A stretch of 64,000 bases of DNA from Artemia franciscana (GCF_032884065.1 NC_088872.1:32646917-32710916); one strand, 5' to 3'. Positions 39,201-46,689 are shown, counted from the stretch's first letter. Numbers and translations are program-made. Notes: generated by a model from the letters alone, not told the origin.

Positions 39201-42200
39201 TAAGACAATTACAAAGAATTTTTTACACCTAAAGACACAGTTATTTAATTTTTCAACTATATTGAACCAAATGGTTATCTCAGAATTTTCGATGAGATAA
39301 CTTCGGGTAAAAAAAAAAGGGCGTAGTAGCCCAGTTTCCTTCCAGACTTTTTGGTTACTTAAAAGGGCATTACAACTTTCAATTTCCGTACACCCTCTCC
39401 CGATCTTTAACGACCATTTTTTTAATACATTATTATTTAATTTCTTGAATTATTCTGCCCCCACCTCTTCTGCTTGTTCCCAGAGAAAACTACAATGCAC
39501 CTTACTGCAATGTAGTATAGATGGTGAACAGAGGTAGCGCGCTAATCTATACGAAAGAGATGGCGTTAGTAAAGATACCAAGAAAGAAAGACCTACACCA
39601 ATAATTGGAGAAGGTCATAAAATCCTTCTTTTTTAAAAATCTGTCTTTAGAGGGTAGAAAAAAAATCAGATAATAACTTAAAATAAGTCCTGCAACGATA
39701 TTGAATATTAAAAAAAAAACACACAAATGACATAGATGGCATCCTCAGAATTACCTACCTTCTCTCCAATAATTTTTTTTTCGCTGCTGTAAGGCAGGTT
39801 TGTTGCACATTATTTGAGGCAGAATTTTTCAATGATTCTCAATGTTTATTATTGGTAATACAAGCTTGGCCCCAATAAGTTCCTCTACCCCTCTCCTAGC
39901 CAAATTCTTAGCAAAAAGATTGGCATGTTACTTCTTGTTTCAACCAGAACTGTGCAAGGATTTTTCATTCCATATAATTTGAGAGCTAAGGTTGATGAGA
40001 GGCCTTTCCACTTCTCCTACTACCAACTTTTAGCACAAAAGTTGGCATGTTGCACCTTATTTGAACAAAATTACGGAAGGATTTTTAATCAACGTGGATT
40101 GAGAGTAGTACTGGGGAGCTAGGCTCCTCCAAAACGCCCCCCGCCCCAAACAGCTTTTAGTATGAACCTGGGCATTTTGTACCTCTTTTAAGCCAGAATT
40201 GTACGAAAATGTTTAAAATATGCGAATGGAGGACCGATCTGGGTCCTTGGGGTCTCTAACACTTCTCCCCAGCCATCCTTCTTTTTAGCAGGCAATAGGC
40301 TTTATTGAACTTTTTTAAATCGAATGCAATGATTTTTGACGTGTATTCTTTGAGGCACAGAGTAGACCCCACAGGCCAAAGAGCCTTTGTTGGGGTCTAA
40401 AGCTTTGTAATTTTTCTTCATTTTCTCTTAATAAACTGATTGACTGATTGGGCCATTTGACAATCCCATCCTTTCCCCACAAACTTTTAGTGAATTATTG
40501 TACCTGCTTTGTAGGGTGCAATTTTGTCCTCATCCTGGATGGGGGAGGGGGCACAAAGTTGGAGCCAATTTCCATGTCAAGTGAAAATGACCAAGTGAAA
40601 AATGGAAAAACAAGCCATATAGTACCATAAAGGCAAAAATATAATAAATAAAACTGACCTGTTTCTGTGGAGTCTTGAATTATGTAGGTCAATCTGGGTT
40701 TTGACGAGACATTCAAAGACCCTAAATTTCAGCAGGGGGAAAAGCCCATCCCTAAGCAAATTACACCCCTGCTTGTTTAGCGTGGGATCATGCACAGATT
40801 TTAATCCATATCGATGGATCTAATTTCTTAGCAGAACTATAGGCATGTTGCTCCTTTTTTGGGAAAGATTTTGATTCATATGACCAGAGAATACATGTTA
40901 TTTTCACGATGGATCTTAATCCGGATGCTTAGATAAAATACACAGTAGTTTCCTCTCAACACTTCCACTCTATCGGGTCAATTCTTAAGTGGAGAGGCAA
41001 AAATTTTGCATCATATTTAAGTAAATACGTAAATGATTTTCGACCTGATGATTTCAGGCGCAAAATAGGCCTGCAGCTCCTCGAAGGTACGTCCTCCTAT
41101 ATCTTAAGGATTTTTTATCTCTCTTATCTCAGGTGAGTATGGCCTTGGACCACCAGAACCAACTCCAATTGCCCACATTTCAGCAGATAGGTAGGCAGGC
41201 TTTTTTTTATTTTCTACTAATCCGCCAGAAATTCATAAGGCAAGTACACTGGATGATTTTCAGTGTATAATTTACAAGAGCGAATAATTTTGGGCCATGC
41301 GCACAGATTGAATGGATTTTCAAACACAACTAAAATTTATAAACACACTTTTTTCTACGCATTAAAATGTTTACACTCGCTTAAAATTTGGCTGAAGTGT
41401 TCCCACAACCTAGAATATGTTAATCAAGATATTTTAGATCGTTTTTGCTCCACTGGAATGAGGGTTTAGATACTTTTGATAACTGGTTTATTTTCTTGTT
41501 TGTTTGCGATACATTTTAGGGGAGGAAAATTTTTCTTCTAGTATATGATTACGCAGGGATTGCAAATAATAATACAATACATCGACCTAGTTTGGCAATC
41601 ATTACTAGTAAAATGTTTTTTATGACAATCAGTCAAGGCTAGACGTAGGATCAAATTGTTTTTACTATCAAATAGATGTGAAAAAAATAACATATGTCAT
41701 ATTACGAAATGAAATAACGTAGTCTTGGCCTGTACCTGCTGCAATCTTAGAAATAAAATACGAATTGCGTTAGGTTTTAGTTTTTGGTAAAAAGTAATTG
41801 AGTATTAGTTTTTATGGATAATGGATTTTAAAAGCAAAACATTGACTATAGAATAAGGTCCGTTTTTAGAATATAGCGTATTTAGAGACTATCCTTGGGG
41901 ACGCGCTATGTTTTTTTTATATTTTATTTTATTGTTTTGTTTTTTGTTTTTTTTTAATTTTGACGCATGCCATTTTTAATGTTTTGAAGGGTTGACAGCT
42001 ATGGTATTCAAGTGATCGCGTACAAACAAAATTAAAGTGTTGTTTTCCCAGCACTTCTTGTCGGTGAAGCTGATCAAAGGTTGGTGCAACATTTCACGCT
42101 GCCCTAGCAACGTACTTCTAGTTGACCATTAGTTTGAAGGACGAGAATTAATTACAGGATTATCAATGCTCATTAGTATTTAAGATTCAATGCTTGAACG

Positions 42201-44385
42201 ACGACCTACTGTAAGCCTACTAGTAGGCTTAGGCCTACTAGATAGGAGTGGAAAATCGAACAGCTCGTGGTAACGAACTGTAAGTAAGGAGCGACTCGGC
42301 TGAATAGTAACCAAAACTCTAAAAATTGGAATTTTAATATCAATAAAAACATTTAAAAAAAATCAGCTTATTATACTGATTTCAAATATTCAAGATTAAT
42401 TAAGTTTAATGTCACCCATCAAAAGTTACAAGCCTGGGAATATTTGCTTAATTTTTGAAGTAGAGGGAAACACCCCCTAAAATTGAAGTAAATTAATGAA
42501 AACCATACTATCATTTTCAGTGTCCCAGAGAACCCTACTATAGAAGTTTCCAGCTCCTATCGGCGAAAACGTGGAATTTTGCTATTTTAGCCAGAATACA
42601 GATCATGGATGCGTGTTTATTTGCTTTTTGTTTTTTTTTTTTACCCAGGGAACCAATAAAAAGAAACAGTTGATGGTATATTTTAACGCGATCTGTTTAG
42701 GACAACATCAAATGAAAAAAATATATTTATTAGTTTGCACAGCTTATTTTAAGTTTTCTCAGAGTATTTAGCAACTCAAATTATTATTTCATGTTTTTCA
42801 TAAATTACCTCAAATTAACCACACCTCCAGTTGAAATCAAGCTGTGAATAAAGATAATATCAAATATTTTCTAAATAACAAAATTTTAGTACACTCTTTT
42901 AGAAAGAGAAAACAAATTGCCTAGATTTCTAACGACTATAAAATTAAATTAAAGGAGGGATATACCAAGAATTGTCAGTTGCTTTTATCCATGAATATAA
43001 CAGACCTACTAAGTTTCATAAAGTTTGACACTATGTATCTTGAAGGCTGGTTAATTTTATAAGGAATAACCTGTTTAGGAACATAAAAGGCAAAATTTTT
43101 AGCTCTGGGAGGTGAGAACTATCAACCCTACGTTTCCCCATGGATCTGCATTTATAACAGAGTTTCAAGTTATTTCTTAGCTAAATTAATGTTCACTTAA
43201 ATAATACACAGTGGTTCCATTAATAATGCTGAAAAATCACAGGGATGATGCATTTTGACACAAAAATGTATATTTATCAAAATAATGCATTACTTCTGGG
43301 TAAAAAACAAGGTCATTATTTAAACTACCAGTCATTTTACAACAACAACCATGTGATCAATGAATCTTTCAAGGCAGCTCAACAATGTGACAAGTTTGTT
43401 GTATTAGTAACTCTAGTGTACATTTTTCATCTTCTACCAAAAGTAAATTTCCAGAAAAAACATTTTCCTTTGTTTAATTTCAGAGGCAGTTTTAGAGGGG
43501 GATAGAGGAGCACTTGCCCCAGCTGCATAAAATTTCAAATGAACAAGCTAACATTTAAAATGATTATGTAATTTTTAAGCTTTATTCTATTAAAATAATG
43601 TAGAGGGCACAGTTGGCAGTAAGTATAAGCAAATTCAACATGAAACTTTTCTTTTCCCCATATCTCTTTCCATATAAAGGGAGGAAATACACAAAAATTT
43701 GGCCTGAAAATGTTTGAGACATAGGTTGGGGAGGGGGCTATCAATAATTTGCTATGGGTGCAAGAGAGGACAGAACTGTCATGTTTAATTCCTATGTACA
43801 GAAAACAATAGCTATTGAACTAGTAGAAACAAGGTCCTACTTTGTTTGTGAGCATGTCACAATAGCTAGAACCTGTGAATTCCAGAATACTTCAAGCATG
43901 AATGAAGGTATGTCATTCAAGCATAATTTCACTTTTCTATTTGTATTTGGCACTCATTCAAATGAATAAAAAGGGGTCTGTACAAATGAATCTACAATAG
44001 CTGAACGTTTAATATGGCTGCTAATAGTCTTTCTAATATAGGGGAAAAGGGAAACAGTGCATAGTTTATTAAAATCTTGAGCAAAGACACATAATTGTCT
44101 TAGACAAGAGTGCTTAACCGGTCTCATCAAGGAACCTATGAAAGAACTCTAAAGTATCAATTTCATTATATTTCCCTGTAAAGAAAAACTTAATTTCTTC
44201 CAATTTTTACCAGTTTTTCTTCCGATTTTTTACCAGTTTTACTTGCTGGCTTTTCATTTTATGGTAAATTTAGAAAACTAGATAGTATACCTTTGATGTC
44301 TACTCACTATTTGCTCCAGTAGAGCCTTTCTTCTTGGAGATGTGCTTGCCAGAATGACAGTTTTACCATCAAGAAACTTGAACAT
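7836..44385 (-). CDS. Maf-family nucleotide pyrophosphatase, complete four-exon gene (whole span)
   Basis: Joining 44385-44308, 37771-37521, 21163-20999 and 7971-7836 on the minus strand gives 630 nt: 209 residues plus stop, the usual length of a stand-alone Maf protein. Visible motifs: S-T-S-P-R-R at 14-19, the A-S-D-T-V-V block with the presumed catalytic Asp85, G-K-P-K at 96-99, H-E-V-H-T-G at 116-121 and K-A-G-S-Y-G-I-Q-G at 167-175. Maf proteins hydrolyse dTTP, UTP and modified nucleotides to monophosphates as a pool-cleaning step. In vertebrates the domain is the N-terminal half of ASMTL; here it ends without the methyltransferase half. All three introns are GT-AG (phases 0, 2, 2) and about 16.5, 16.4 and 13.0 kb for introns 1 to 3 only if intron 1 is read as 6.5 kb: intron 1 is 6.5 kb, intron 2 16.4 kb, intron 3 13.0 kb. 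The usual Asp of the D-K-A-G motif is Gly166. Family assignment is firm; exact substrate is unknown. Confidence 0.9.
8370..8950. repeat. Two-copy tandem repeat, unit about 285 bp, in Maf intron 3
   Basis: The blocks 'GTACCCCATTACAACC', 'GGCATCTTACTGAGG' and 'CTTTTCGGTTTC' at 8469-8560 recur, diverged, at 8751-8839 ('CACCCCATTGCAGCC', 'GGCATACTACTGGAG', 'CTTTTCAGGTTAC'). Flanking blocks also align, so this is an old direct duplication. Confidence 0.5.
9221..9647. mobile_element. Hairpin-forming insertion with 12-bp target duplication
   Basis: The 12-mer AAAGTATAGTAG occurs at 9221-9232 and 9636-9647 and flanks about 403 bp. Inside, 9233-9370 and 9461-9600 are near-perfect inverted repeats of about 135 bp (one clear mismatch) around a run of about 50 A. 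The right end, reading leftwards, carries a 36-bp block (GTAAATACGTTCT..GGCTATGCATGACGT) that recurs at about 35858-35897 next to an A run. The A tail and target duplication suggest a retroposed short element that copied itself as a snap-back; the class is unknown. It interrupts the LINE at 9648 onwards. Confidence 0.7.
9648..10712 (+). mobile_element. RTE-like LINE fragment (linker and RT), heavily degraded
   Basis: Piecewise translation gives typical RTE-clade sequence: [43 protein letters not shown], then [17 protein letters not shown]-like strands and [21 protein letters not shown]. It ends near a block where the RT active-site YADD reads YAFD (about 10645). There are many stops and shifts, and the 5' endonuclease and 3' end are absent. 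The basic segment at 9060-9220 may be the same element upstream of the hairpin insertion, which would put that insertion inside this LINE. Confidence 0.75.
10715..11700. repeat. Cluster of family A repeat fragments
   Basis: Repeated 'CAACTGAAAGTAAGGAGCAAC', 'TTAAAACTTAAAACGAACAG' and the complement-like 'AGAGCAAATTGTGTTC' blocks occur near 10755, 11045, 11345 and 11565, interleaved with AT-rich spacers. They are fragments of the foldback family seen better at 15.5 and 17.5 kb. Confidence 0.5.
11860..15095. repeat. Satellite-like tandem array, unit about 430 bp (family B)
   Basis: The anchor 'CCCTCCAATCACTTTYGACTA' recurs near 11939, 12550, 12973, 13388, 14141, 14577 and 15010, with a partial unit near 13750. 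Most spacings are 415-435 bp. Each unit also has 'AAGGGCACTAG..TTTCAATTTCC', 'ACAACAAATGGCCATCTCAAAAT', 'CCACCCTCTGATCACTC', 'TACGATCACCCTTTCTATAT', 'CTTGCCCTGAGGGCTGTGG' and 'GTTGAACAAAATGGCTATC'. Units differ by many point changes and indels. Single copies lie elsewhere (2.84, 39.2, 53.0 kb), so the array grew from a dispersed repeat. It sits in Maf intron 3. Confidence 0.8.
15130..15810. repeat. Family A foldback repeat(s)
   Basis: 15515-15640 and 15680-15800 are inverted repeats: 'AAGTAAGTAGCGACATTAAAA' on the left pairs with 'TTTTAATGTCACTCCTTACTT' on the right, and 'CGTATATGAAAGGGTTTGTCC' with 'GGACAATCCCTTTCATATACG'. Arms are about 125 bp with a short spacer. The left part (15130-15330) is another half copy. 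Confidence 0.7.
15930..18600. repeat. Composite large inverted repeat (families C, B and A), arms about 1.1 kb
   Basis: The left arm (about 15960-17100) runs from a terminal hairpin through 'GTCTTTGGGGATGACTTACTC', 'CAGACGTTTTCAGGGGGA' and 'TATGAGGGGTT'. The right arm (about 17680-18560) has the same blocks in reverse complement and reverse order ('AACCCCCTTATATACG', 'TCCCCCTGAAGACGTC', 'TCGTCCCCAAAGACATAG', 'TCGATACGATCACCCCTGGG'). The centre holds a tighter family A foldback (17385-17510 against 17555-17690). No coding sequence was seen. It looks like two opposed copies of one composite element. Confidence 0.7.
18600..19690. repeat. Two opposed family C copies
   Basis: 18600-19130 is a minus-oriented diverged copy ending in the complement of 'CAAGTTTAGTCTTACC' blocks. 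19132-19690 is a plus-oriented copy starting with the terminal hairpin (19132-19151) and continuing through 'AACTGTAAATGTTTCAAGCTCC' and 'TGGTCCTAGAATGTC'. Together they extend the inverted-repeat cluster. Confidence 0.6.
19691..20998. other. Maf intron 3, unique-looking sequence with an A tract
   Basis: No gene or dispersed repeat was recognised. An uninterrupted run of about 43 A lies at 20689-20731; on the minus strand this is a T run in the intron, about 270 nt downstream of the exon 3 donor. Confidence 0.45.
20999..21163 (-). CDS. Maf-family gene exon 3
   Basis: 165 nt encoding the last base of Arg110, residues 111-164 and two bases of Tyr165. The acceptor is TTTACATTTAG before GCTTTCTGG and the donor is GTAAGT. 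It reads [14 protein letters not shown], the H-x-V-x-T-G-V block of Maf proteins, then the [20 protein letters not shown] segment that precedes the C-terminal motif. It is visible only when translated from the acceptor, because the frame has no long open run beyond the exon. Confidence 0.88.
21164..21767. other. Maf intron 2 end, AT-rich, no gene seen
   Basis: Intron sequence between the exon 3 acceptor and the first Helitron. The open frames have no protein character. A dense TA stretch (21690-21767) is the target into which the first Helitron inserted. Confidence 0.5.
21768..22590 (-). mobile_element. Non-autonomous Helitron A (823 bp)
   Basis: Read on the minus strand it starts TCTATATATATAAAAATAAG at 22590. 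It ends with the hairpin GGGGTGGCGCGAAGCGCCACCCC-type stem-loop and CTAG at 21768, followed by T: the TC...CTAG structure and A/T target of Helitrons. The 5' part has three TGACGTCA motifs, the middle a GTGTCCCGGTCGTCATTT minisatellite (22100-22460), and 21935-22070 the decayed last codons of the helicase gene. No complete protein remains. Confidence 0.85.
22100..22470. repeat. Helitron-borne minisatellite (TGTCCCGGTCGTCATTT)
   Basis: Irregular repeats of about 27 bp built on TGTCCCGGTCGTCATTTRTA and TTCCCTGTGTCCCGG fill the middle of Helitron A. The same unit appears, mostly in reverse complement, in the other Helitrons (23790-23880, 24600-24720, 30880-31110, 31885-32010, 32155-32290, 32465-32560). 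The long frames it produces are not genes. Confidence 0.8.
22591..22719. repeat. (TA)n microsatellite between Helitrons A and B
   Basis: Almost pure TA with scattered TC, lying between the 5' ends of two opposed Helitrons. It probably began as the TA-rich 5' terminus of one of them and expanded. Confidence 0.85.
22720..24842 (+). mobile_element. Non-autonomous Helitron B (2123 bp), A-rich interior
   Basis: Starts TCTATATATATAAAAATAAG at 22720 and ends with two consecutive stem-loops and CTAG at 24839-24842. The 5' part holds a short ORF-like stretch at 22982 ([14 protein letters not shown]...) ending at a stop after 'RGSGDVT', and TGACGTCA near 23096 and 23125. The interior (23130-24590) is an A-rich array of AAAAACTAAAAAAGG-like units, including a direct duplication of about 551 bp (23774 onwards and 24325 onwards). 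Both duplicates contain the helicase-derived block GTTCGATTAGCAATC. Confidence 0.85.
23130..24590 (+). repeat. A-rich tandem array inside Helitron B
   Basis: Units of about 65-70 bp, such as AAAAAGGCAAAAACTACAAA followed by ACTAAAAACTAATAAAAAA, are repeated with small indels and overlaid by a 551-bp duplication. The strand is almost free of T runs, giving extreme purine asymmetry. A related T-rich array lies in Helitron G at 32300-33080. Confidence 0.8.
24843..25457 (+). mobile_element. Helitron C, 5' part only
   Basis: Directly follows Helitron B with TATATAAATAAGTTGTCTGT, a Helitron 5' end lacking its first bases. It then matches Helitron B's 5' region ('ACGCCAGATTATATCTT', 'TTTTGACAATAGATTAAAG', 'GCATGCTTGGCACGTAAA', 'ATGTTAGAATGAACA'). 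It is interrupted by an A-rich tract (25000-25200) and ends where the coding Helitron D begins, so no 3' end is visible. Confidence 0.7.
25617..26705 (+). pseudogene. Helitron Rep/helicase protein, N-terminal part with 23-residue repeats
   Basis: From the ATG at 25617 the frame holds five tandem 69-bp units (25692-26036) encoding 23-residue basic repeats of the form [20 protein letters not shown]. The length and Arg/Glu pattern match the STPR (score-and-three amino acid peptide repeat) DNA-binding repeats first described in silkworm FMBP-1. A TAG interrupts unit 4. The frame continues into a Cys segment ([14 protein letters not shown]) and the conserved Helitron N-terminal region ([38 protein letters not shown]), ending at a TGA at 26703. 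The STPR role in a Helitron is inference; DNA binding by the repeats is plausible. Confidence 0.85.
26746..28512 (+). pseudogene. Helitron HUH Rep (rolling-circle endonuclease) domain
   Basis: 588 codons. The Rep motifs are in order: DLFITFTCN (motif 1), [11 protein letters not shown] with the His-x-His metal ligands at 27412-27420, and [13 protein letters not shown] with the two presumed nucleophilic tyrosines at 27832-27834 and 27844-27846. This domain nicks and joins DNA strands in rolling-circle transposition. All three motifs are intact here. The frame is entered by a frameshift from the upstream part (near 26820) and left near 28470 by another, so the domain is no longer joined to the helicase. 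Confidence 0.92.
28461..30194 (+). pseudogene. Helitron PIF1-type helicase domain
   Basis: Two collinear pieces in one frame, split by TGA at 29130. They contain [11 protein letters not shown] (Walker A, about 28900-28930), IIWDECTM (Walker B), [41 protein letters not shown] and [13 protein letters not shown]: the full set of PIF1/RecD-like superfamily 1 helicase motifs. It would unwind DNA during rolling-circle transposition. The stop codon at 30192 ends the protein at the usual place for the family. Its last 45-65 codons reappear in Helitrons A, E, F and G. Confidence 0.92.
30222..30757 (+). mobile_element. Non-autonomous Helitron E (536 bp) with shuffled helicase pieces
   Basis: Starts TCTATATAAAAACGAGTTGT and ends with double hairpins and CTAG at 30754-30757. 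Inside, 30376-30539 is an almost exact copy of helicase codons at 29299-29462 (AACTCCTGCAGACGAAATGA onwards). On both sides it is flanked by the last helicase codons ('GCCAAGAATGTTGTATATTC' near 30334 and 30546). The piece order is helicase end, internal segment, helicase end, so it was rearranged rather than simply deleted. Confidence 0.85.
30758..31406 (+). mobile_element. Non-autonomous Helitron F (649 bp)
   Basis: Begins directly after E's CTAG with TATATATATAAAAATAAGTT, has TGACGTCA at about 30817 and 30847, then the minisatellite (30880-31110). Helicase C-terminal codons follow (31125-31320: [15 protein letters not shown], with later frameshifts). It ends with a single GC-rich hairpin (31365-31393) and CTAG at 31403-31406, unlike the double-hairpin ends of A, B, E and G. 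Confidence 0.8.
31407..31444. repeat. (TA)n spacer between Helitrons F and G
   Basis: Pure TA-type sequence separating the 3' ends of two convergent Helitrons (F plus, G minus). It is consistent with insertion between A and T in a TA tract. Confidence 0.8.
31445..33194 (-). mobile_element. Non-autonomous Helitron G (1750 bp)
   Basis: Minus-strand element: 5' TC at 33194, 3' CTAG at 31445-31448 after the paired GC hairpins. Reading 5' to 3' it carries (CCAT)n (33130-33160), TGACGTCA (33092, 33118), a long A-rich array (T-rich on plus, 32300-33080), minisatellite blocks, and a decayed helicase C-terminus (31798-31680: [20 protein letters not shown]). An internal (TA)n run (31605-31681) lies just after the helicase stop. 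Its layout matches Helitron B, in the opposite orientation. Confidence 0.85.
33195..33840. other. Maf intron 2: TA tract then unique sequence
   Basis: 33195-33242 is (TA)n at the 5' end of Helitron G. The rest shows no gene. A short direct repeat ('CACAATGTTGCTAATTTAAG' and 'AACAATGTTGCTTATCTAAC', 33426-33500) is visible. Confidence 0.45.
33850..34030 (-). repeat. Penelope-like or other retroelement tail with a hammerhead-like hairpin
   Basis: On the minus strand the block CTGAAGACGGCCC..GGGCCGAAATATT (34000-33965) precedes an AGGTTTTGTTGGTTCACTG segment. I associate this arrangement with the ends of Penelope-like elements, which are known to carry hammerhead ribozymes. The CTGANGA and GAAA boxes and a 5-bp stem II are present, but one extra C breaks the canonical core. 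No coding part is nearby. Family assignment is a memory-based inference. Confidence 0.4.
34031..37520. other. Maf intron 2, mostly unique sequence with scattered repeat scraps
   Basis: No gene was recognised. Fragments of families A and C occur (near 34240-34520 and 35330-35400). A 36-bp block at 35858-35897 matches the end of the hairpin insertion at 9.6 kb. Near 36580-36810 four loose copies of 'TGTTACGTAATAGGGAGTG' and a 24-bp tandem duplication around CCATGACACACATAT (36688-36727) are visible. Confidence 0.4.
37521..37771 (-). CDS. Maf-family gene exon 2
   Basis: Encodes residues 27-109 plus two bases of Arg110. The acceptor is TTTATTTTAG before GGACTTTC and the donor is GTTAGT. The exon carries an acidic stretch (E-I-D-E-E-E-E) and A-S-D-T-V-V, whose Asp85 corresponds to the conserved catalytic acid, followed by G-K-P-K-N-K. 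The conserved 'ALTRL' helix is split at the donor, and the reading phase fits exon 3 exactly. Confidence 0.92.
38300..38870. repeat. Family A foldback copies in Maf intron 1
   Basis: 38310-38420 ('AACTGAAAGTAAGGAGTC', 'GTAGATCTGTGACAAAGAGTC') pairs in inverted fashion with 38400-38545 ('CCCCTTTCATATACAG', 'TTTTAACGTCGCTCCTTGC'). A second half copy runs 38630-38860. Confidence 0.6.
39215..39420. repeat. Dispersed family B/C fragment
   Basis: Carries 'AGACACAGTTATTTAATTTTTC', 'TATTGAACCAAATGGTTATC' and 'TTTTTGGTTACTTAAAAGGG', blocks shared with the composite repeats at 16.4-18.2 kb. Confidence 0.5.
39780..41260. repeat. Degenerate tandem array, unit about 125 bp, in Maf intron 1
   Basis: The block 'TTGGCATGTTGCACCTTATT' followed about 25 bp later by 'AAGGATTTTTCATTC' recurs near 39795, 39920, 40042, 40166 and 40285, and more weakly near 40490, 40835, 40990 and 41190. 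Good spacings are 119-130 bp. It is unrelated to the other arrays in the window. Confidence 0.6.
41261..42245. other. Maf intron 1, no gene seen
   Basis: AT-rich sequence without recognised repeats or coding character. Confidence 0.4.
42250..42655 (+). repeat. Family C repeat copy
   Basis: Starts with the terminal hairpin CAGCTCGTGGTAACGAACTG (42261-42280) and AAGTAAGGAGCGACTCGGC. It continues through 'AATAGTAACCAAAACTCTAA', 'GAAACACCCCCTAAA' and 'CCTACTATAGAAGTTTCCAG' to 'ATGCGTGTTTATTTG' and a T run. Same order as the copies at 15.96 and 19.13 kb; it stops near the 'CCCAGGG' block. Confidence 0.65.
42656..44307. other. Maf intron 1 proximal part, no gene seen
   Basis: No recognised repeat or coding exon between the family C copy and exon 1. 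Confidence 0.4.
44308..44385 (-). CDS. Maf-family gene exon 1
   Basis: Encodes residues 1-26 including the N-terminal signature [16 protein letters not shown], the nucleotide-binding S-x-S-x-R-R motif of Maf proteins. The ATG at 44385 is the first Met after an in-frame TAA eight codons upstream, which fixes the start unless a further upstream exon is spliced in. The exon ends after a full codon (ATA) at the donor GTGAGT (44307 leftwards), so intron 1 is phase 0. Confidence 0.88.
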
Positions 44386-46689
44386 GACCAAACCAGCTTG
44401 AGGATGTTACAAGCTGTATTTGTCCGAAAACAAATGAAAAAATGTTGGAATGTTGTTGCTAATAAACCACACTAACAATCAATGACATAAAATCAAGGAA
44501 AAACCTTTATTGGTACAAAAAAACAAAAAAAAACTTGTCCTTAAAACTTCTCTAGTGTATATCAAATCAATTCAAGCAGCTTGTGGTAGAAGACTCTAAG
44601 AAAACTATGACTTGGACAGAGAACATTCTCCTACTTTCAAATATATAGATGTTTTATACCTCTTCAACACAAAAATGAGTAAATAAAAACAATAACCAAT
44701 AATCAATTAAGTAGAGAAAATTAAAAAAGAGTGATGTGTCTCCTGTATATTATTCCTTTTCCTAGTTGTTTTTTACGGGAATTTTCAAGAAGAGCCAGAT
44801 ACCCTTCAAAAATTATATAAGTTTTTTTTTGTAATGTCATTCTTGAGTGATTTTAGGCTCTTTTTAAAAATTCCAGCAAATCTGCTTTTAAAATTTTATT
44901 TTACCTGTAAACTAACGAAAATAGTATTTACCATTCTGAATCACCCAAAAATGGTGATTTTTTCACATTAGACAGATTTTTTAGAGAAGTTTTTTAAAAC
45001 TATTGGTTACTCTGCTCTGTTTTACCTTTTGGAGCCCCCTTACGGGCTCGAAATATAAAAAGAGCGATCGAAAAAGCAATAAATGGCAATTAGGCCTAAT
45101 CAGATGACACTTTTGAAAGGCCACCCACTACCACCAAGATAAACAAAAGAAAAAGATTTTGAAATTTAAAGCAAATTCTTCATGACAATAAGGGATAAAT
45201 TGTTAGTTATTCAAATAATGAAAATGACATACTTTATAATACAGAGAACTGATAGGTCTACCTATAAAAATTCATGTCAAATTTCTTAAATTTCATAAGG
45301 ATAGTCCAACATCAGAGATTTGCATTATGCACATAAACTACTCTAAGTACATAAGCTAATATGTAAGTACGTTTTATTTAGATACTTAATACATAGAGAG
45401 AGCCCTGCAAAAAAATAAAATCCAATAGCACCCCTTACCTATTTGATCTGGGCCTGAATGTAATTTCACCCAAAAGCAATTATTGAATTACAAAAAAGGA
45501 TAAAAAGGCATCAATGATGTATTCATTTTCATCCTAGTTAAATTTTGGGTAAATACTGAGCAGTGCATATAAATGAATCACAAATAAAATGAACATACCC
45601 CTCAATATCATTTTTTATGTTCTTTCTGAATATAACAATAGCTATTCTTGCAAATTTAATTCTAGGCCATTTTAGGAAACCTGAAATTATTAATTTCATT
45701 CTATATTTTCCTTTTTATATAAAAATGGGTAATAACATTTGTTTCAAACTAACTATTTCATTATTAAACTGCTGTTTTACCTATATGTTGAAAAATGTCA
45801 AAGCTGACAGAAGAAACATGGCAGATAGAAAAATAAAGAAATTATGTTTTACCTATATGTTGAAAAATGTCAAAGCTGACAGAAGAAACATGGCAGATAG
45901 AAAAATAAAGAAATTATGTTGAATTTGTTATCCAACTTAATTGTGACAAATCAATGTTTGTAGATTATATAACATTTACAAAATAGATTTTATAATGAGA
46001 TAGCAAGTTTGAACCCAATGTTTCAACCTTTTTTCTACAGAAAAAAAAACATAGAAAGGAATCAGGGACATTATTTTGGGGCAAGGGGGCAGTAGCCCCC
46101 CAATAATATGTATACAAAAAATTATTATATATCATATGCCCCTTGACTATCTGGATATGGACCCCTCTTGCCCTGACCCCCTCCAAATAAAAATGTTGGA
46201 GATTTGCCCCAGAAGAAAAGGGGTTATTATGTTCAGAAACAGCTTAAAAAATGACACCTAGTGGTATGTTCACTTGATTTGTAGGTCAATTATATGAATC
46301 TCTCAATATTTACTCAGTTTTCAGGTACCCATTTACCATTATTCAATTAATTTTGAAAACTTCAACAACAACATTACTATAGCCAATGTTGTAGTTGAAC
46401 AGTTGATGTCATCCTTATGATGATACCACAGCTTTTCAGGGAGCCAAGGCTGGCAGTTTGAGAAACAATGGGTTAGACTAGGCTTATTCCTGAAAGTTAC
46501 AAAACCAAGGTAGGCCTAAGCTAGTTGCAAACACTTAACAGCTTTCCAATAATGTGAAAATCTGCTCTATTAGATTTTTGCCCAAATTTTTATTGGACTC
46601 TTTTCAAAATAAAATCTGGTACATATTTCTAATCAAAACTAAAAATGTCATTTAAATTCGGGTAATTACAGATTTGTAAAAGAAAGATG
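44386..46689. other. Upstream flank of the Maf gene
   Basis: Contains whatever promoter the Maf gene uses on the minus strand; no TATA or initiator element could be singled out. Scattered MITE-like scraps ('AAAAAGGCATCAATG' near 45500, 'GTTCACTTGATTTGTAGGTCA' near 46268) resemble the foldback element at 49.4 kb. Confidence 0.4.
45773..45919 (+). repeat. 72-bp exact tandem duplication
   Basis: The 72-bp unit beginning TGTTTTACCTATATGTTG occurs twice in succession (45773 and 45845) with no differences that I can see, implying a very recent duplication or an assembly artefact. Confidence 0.85.
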
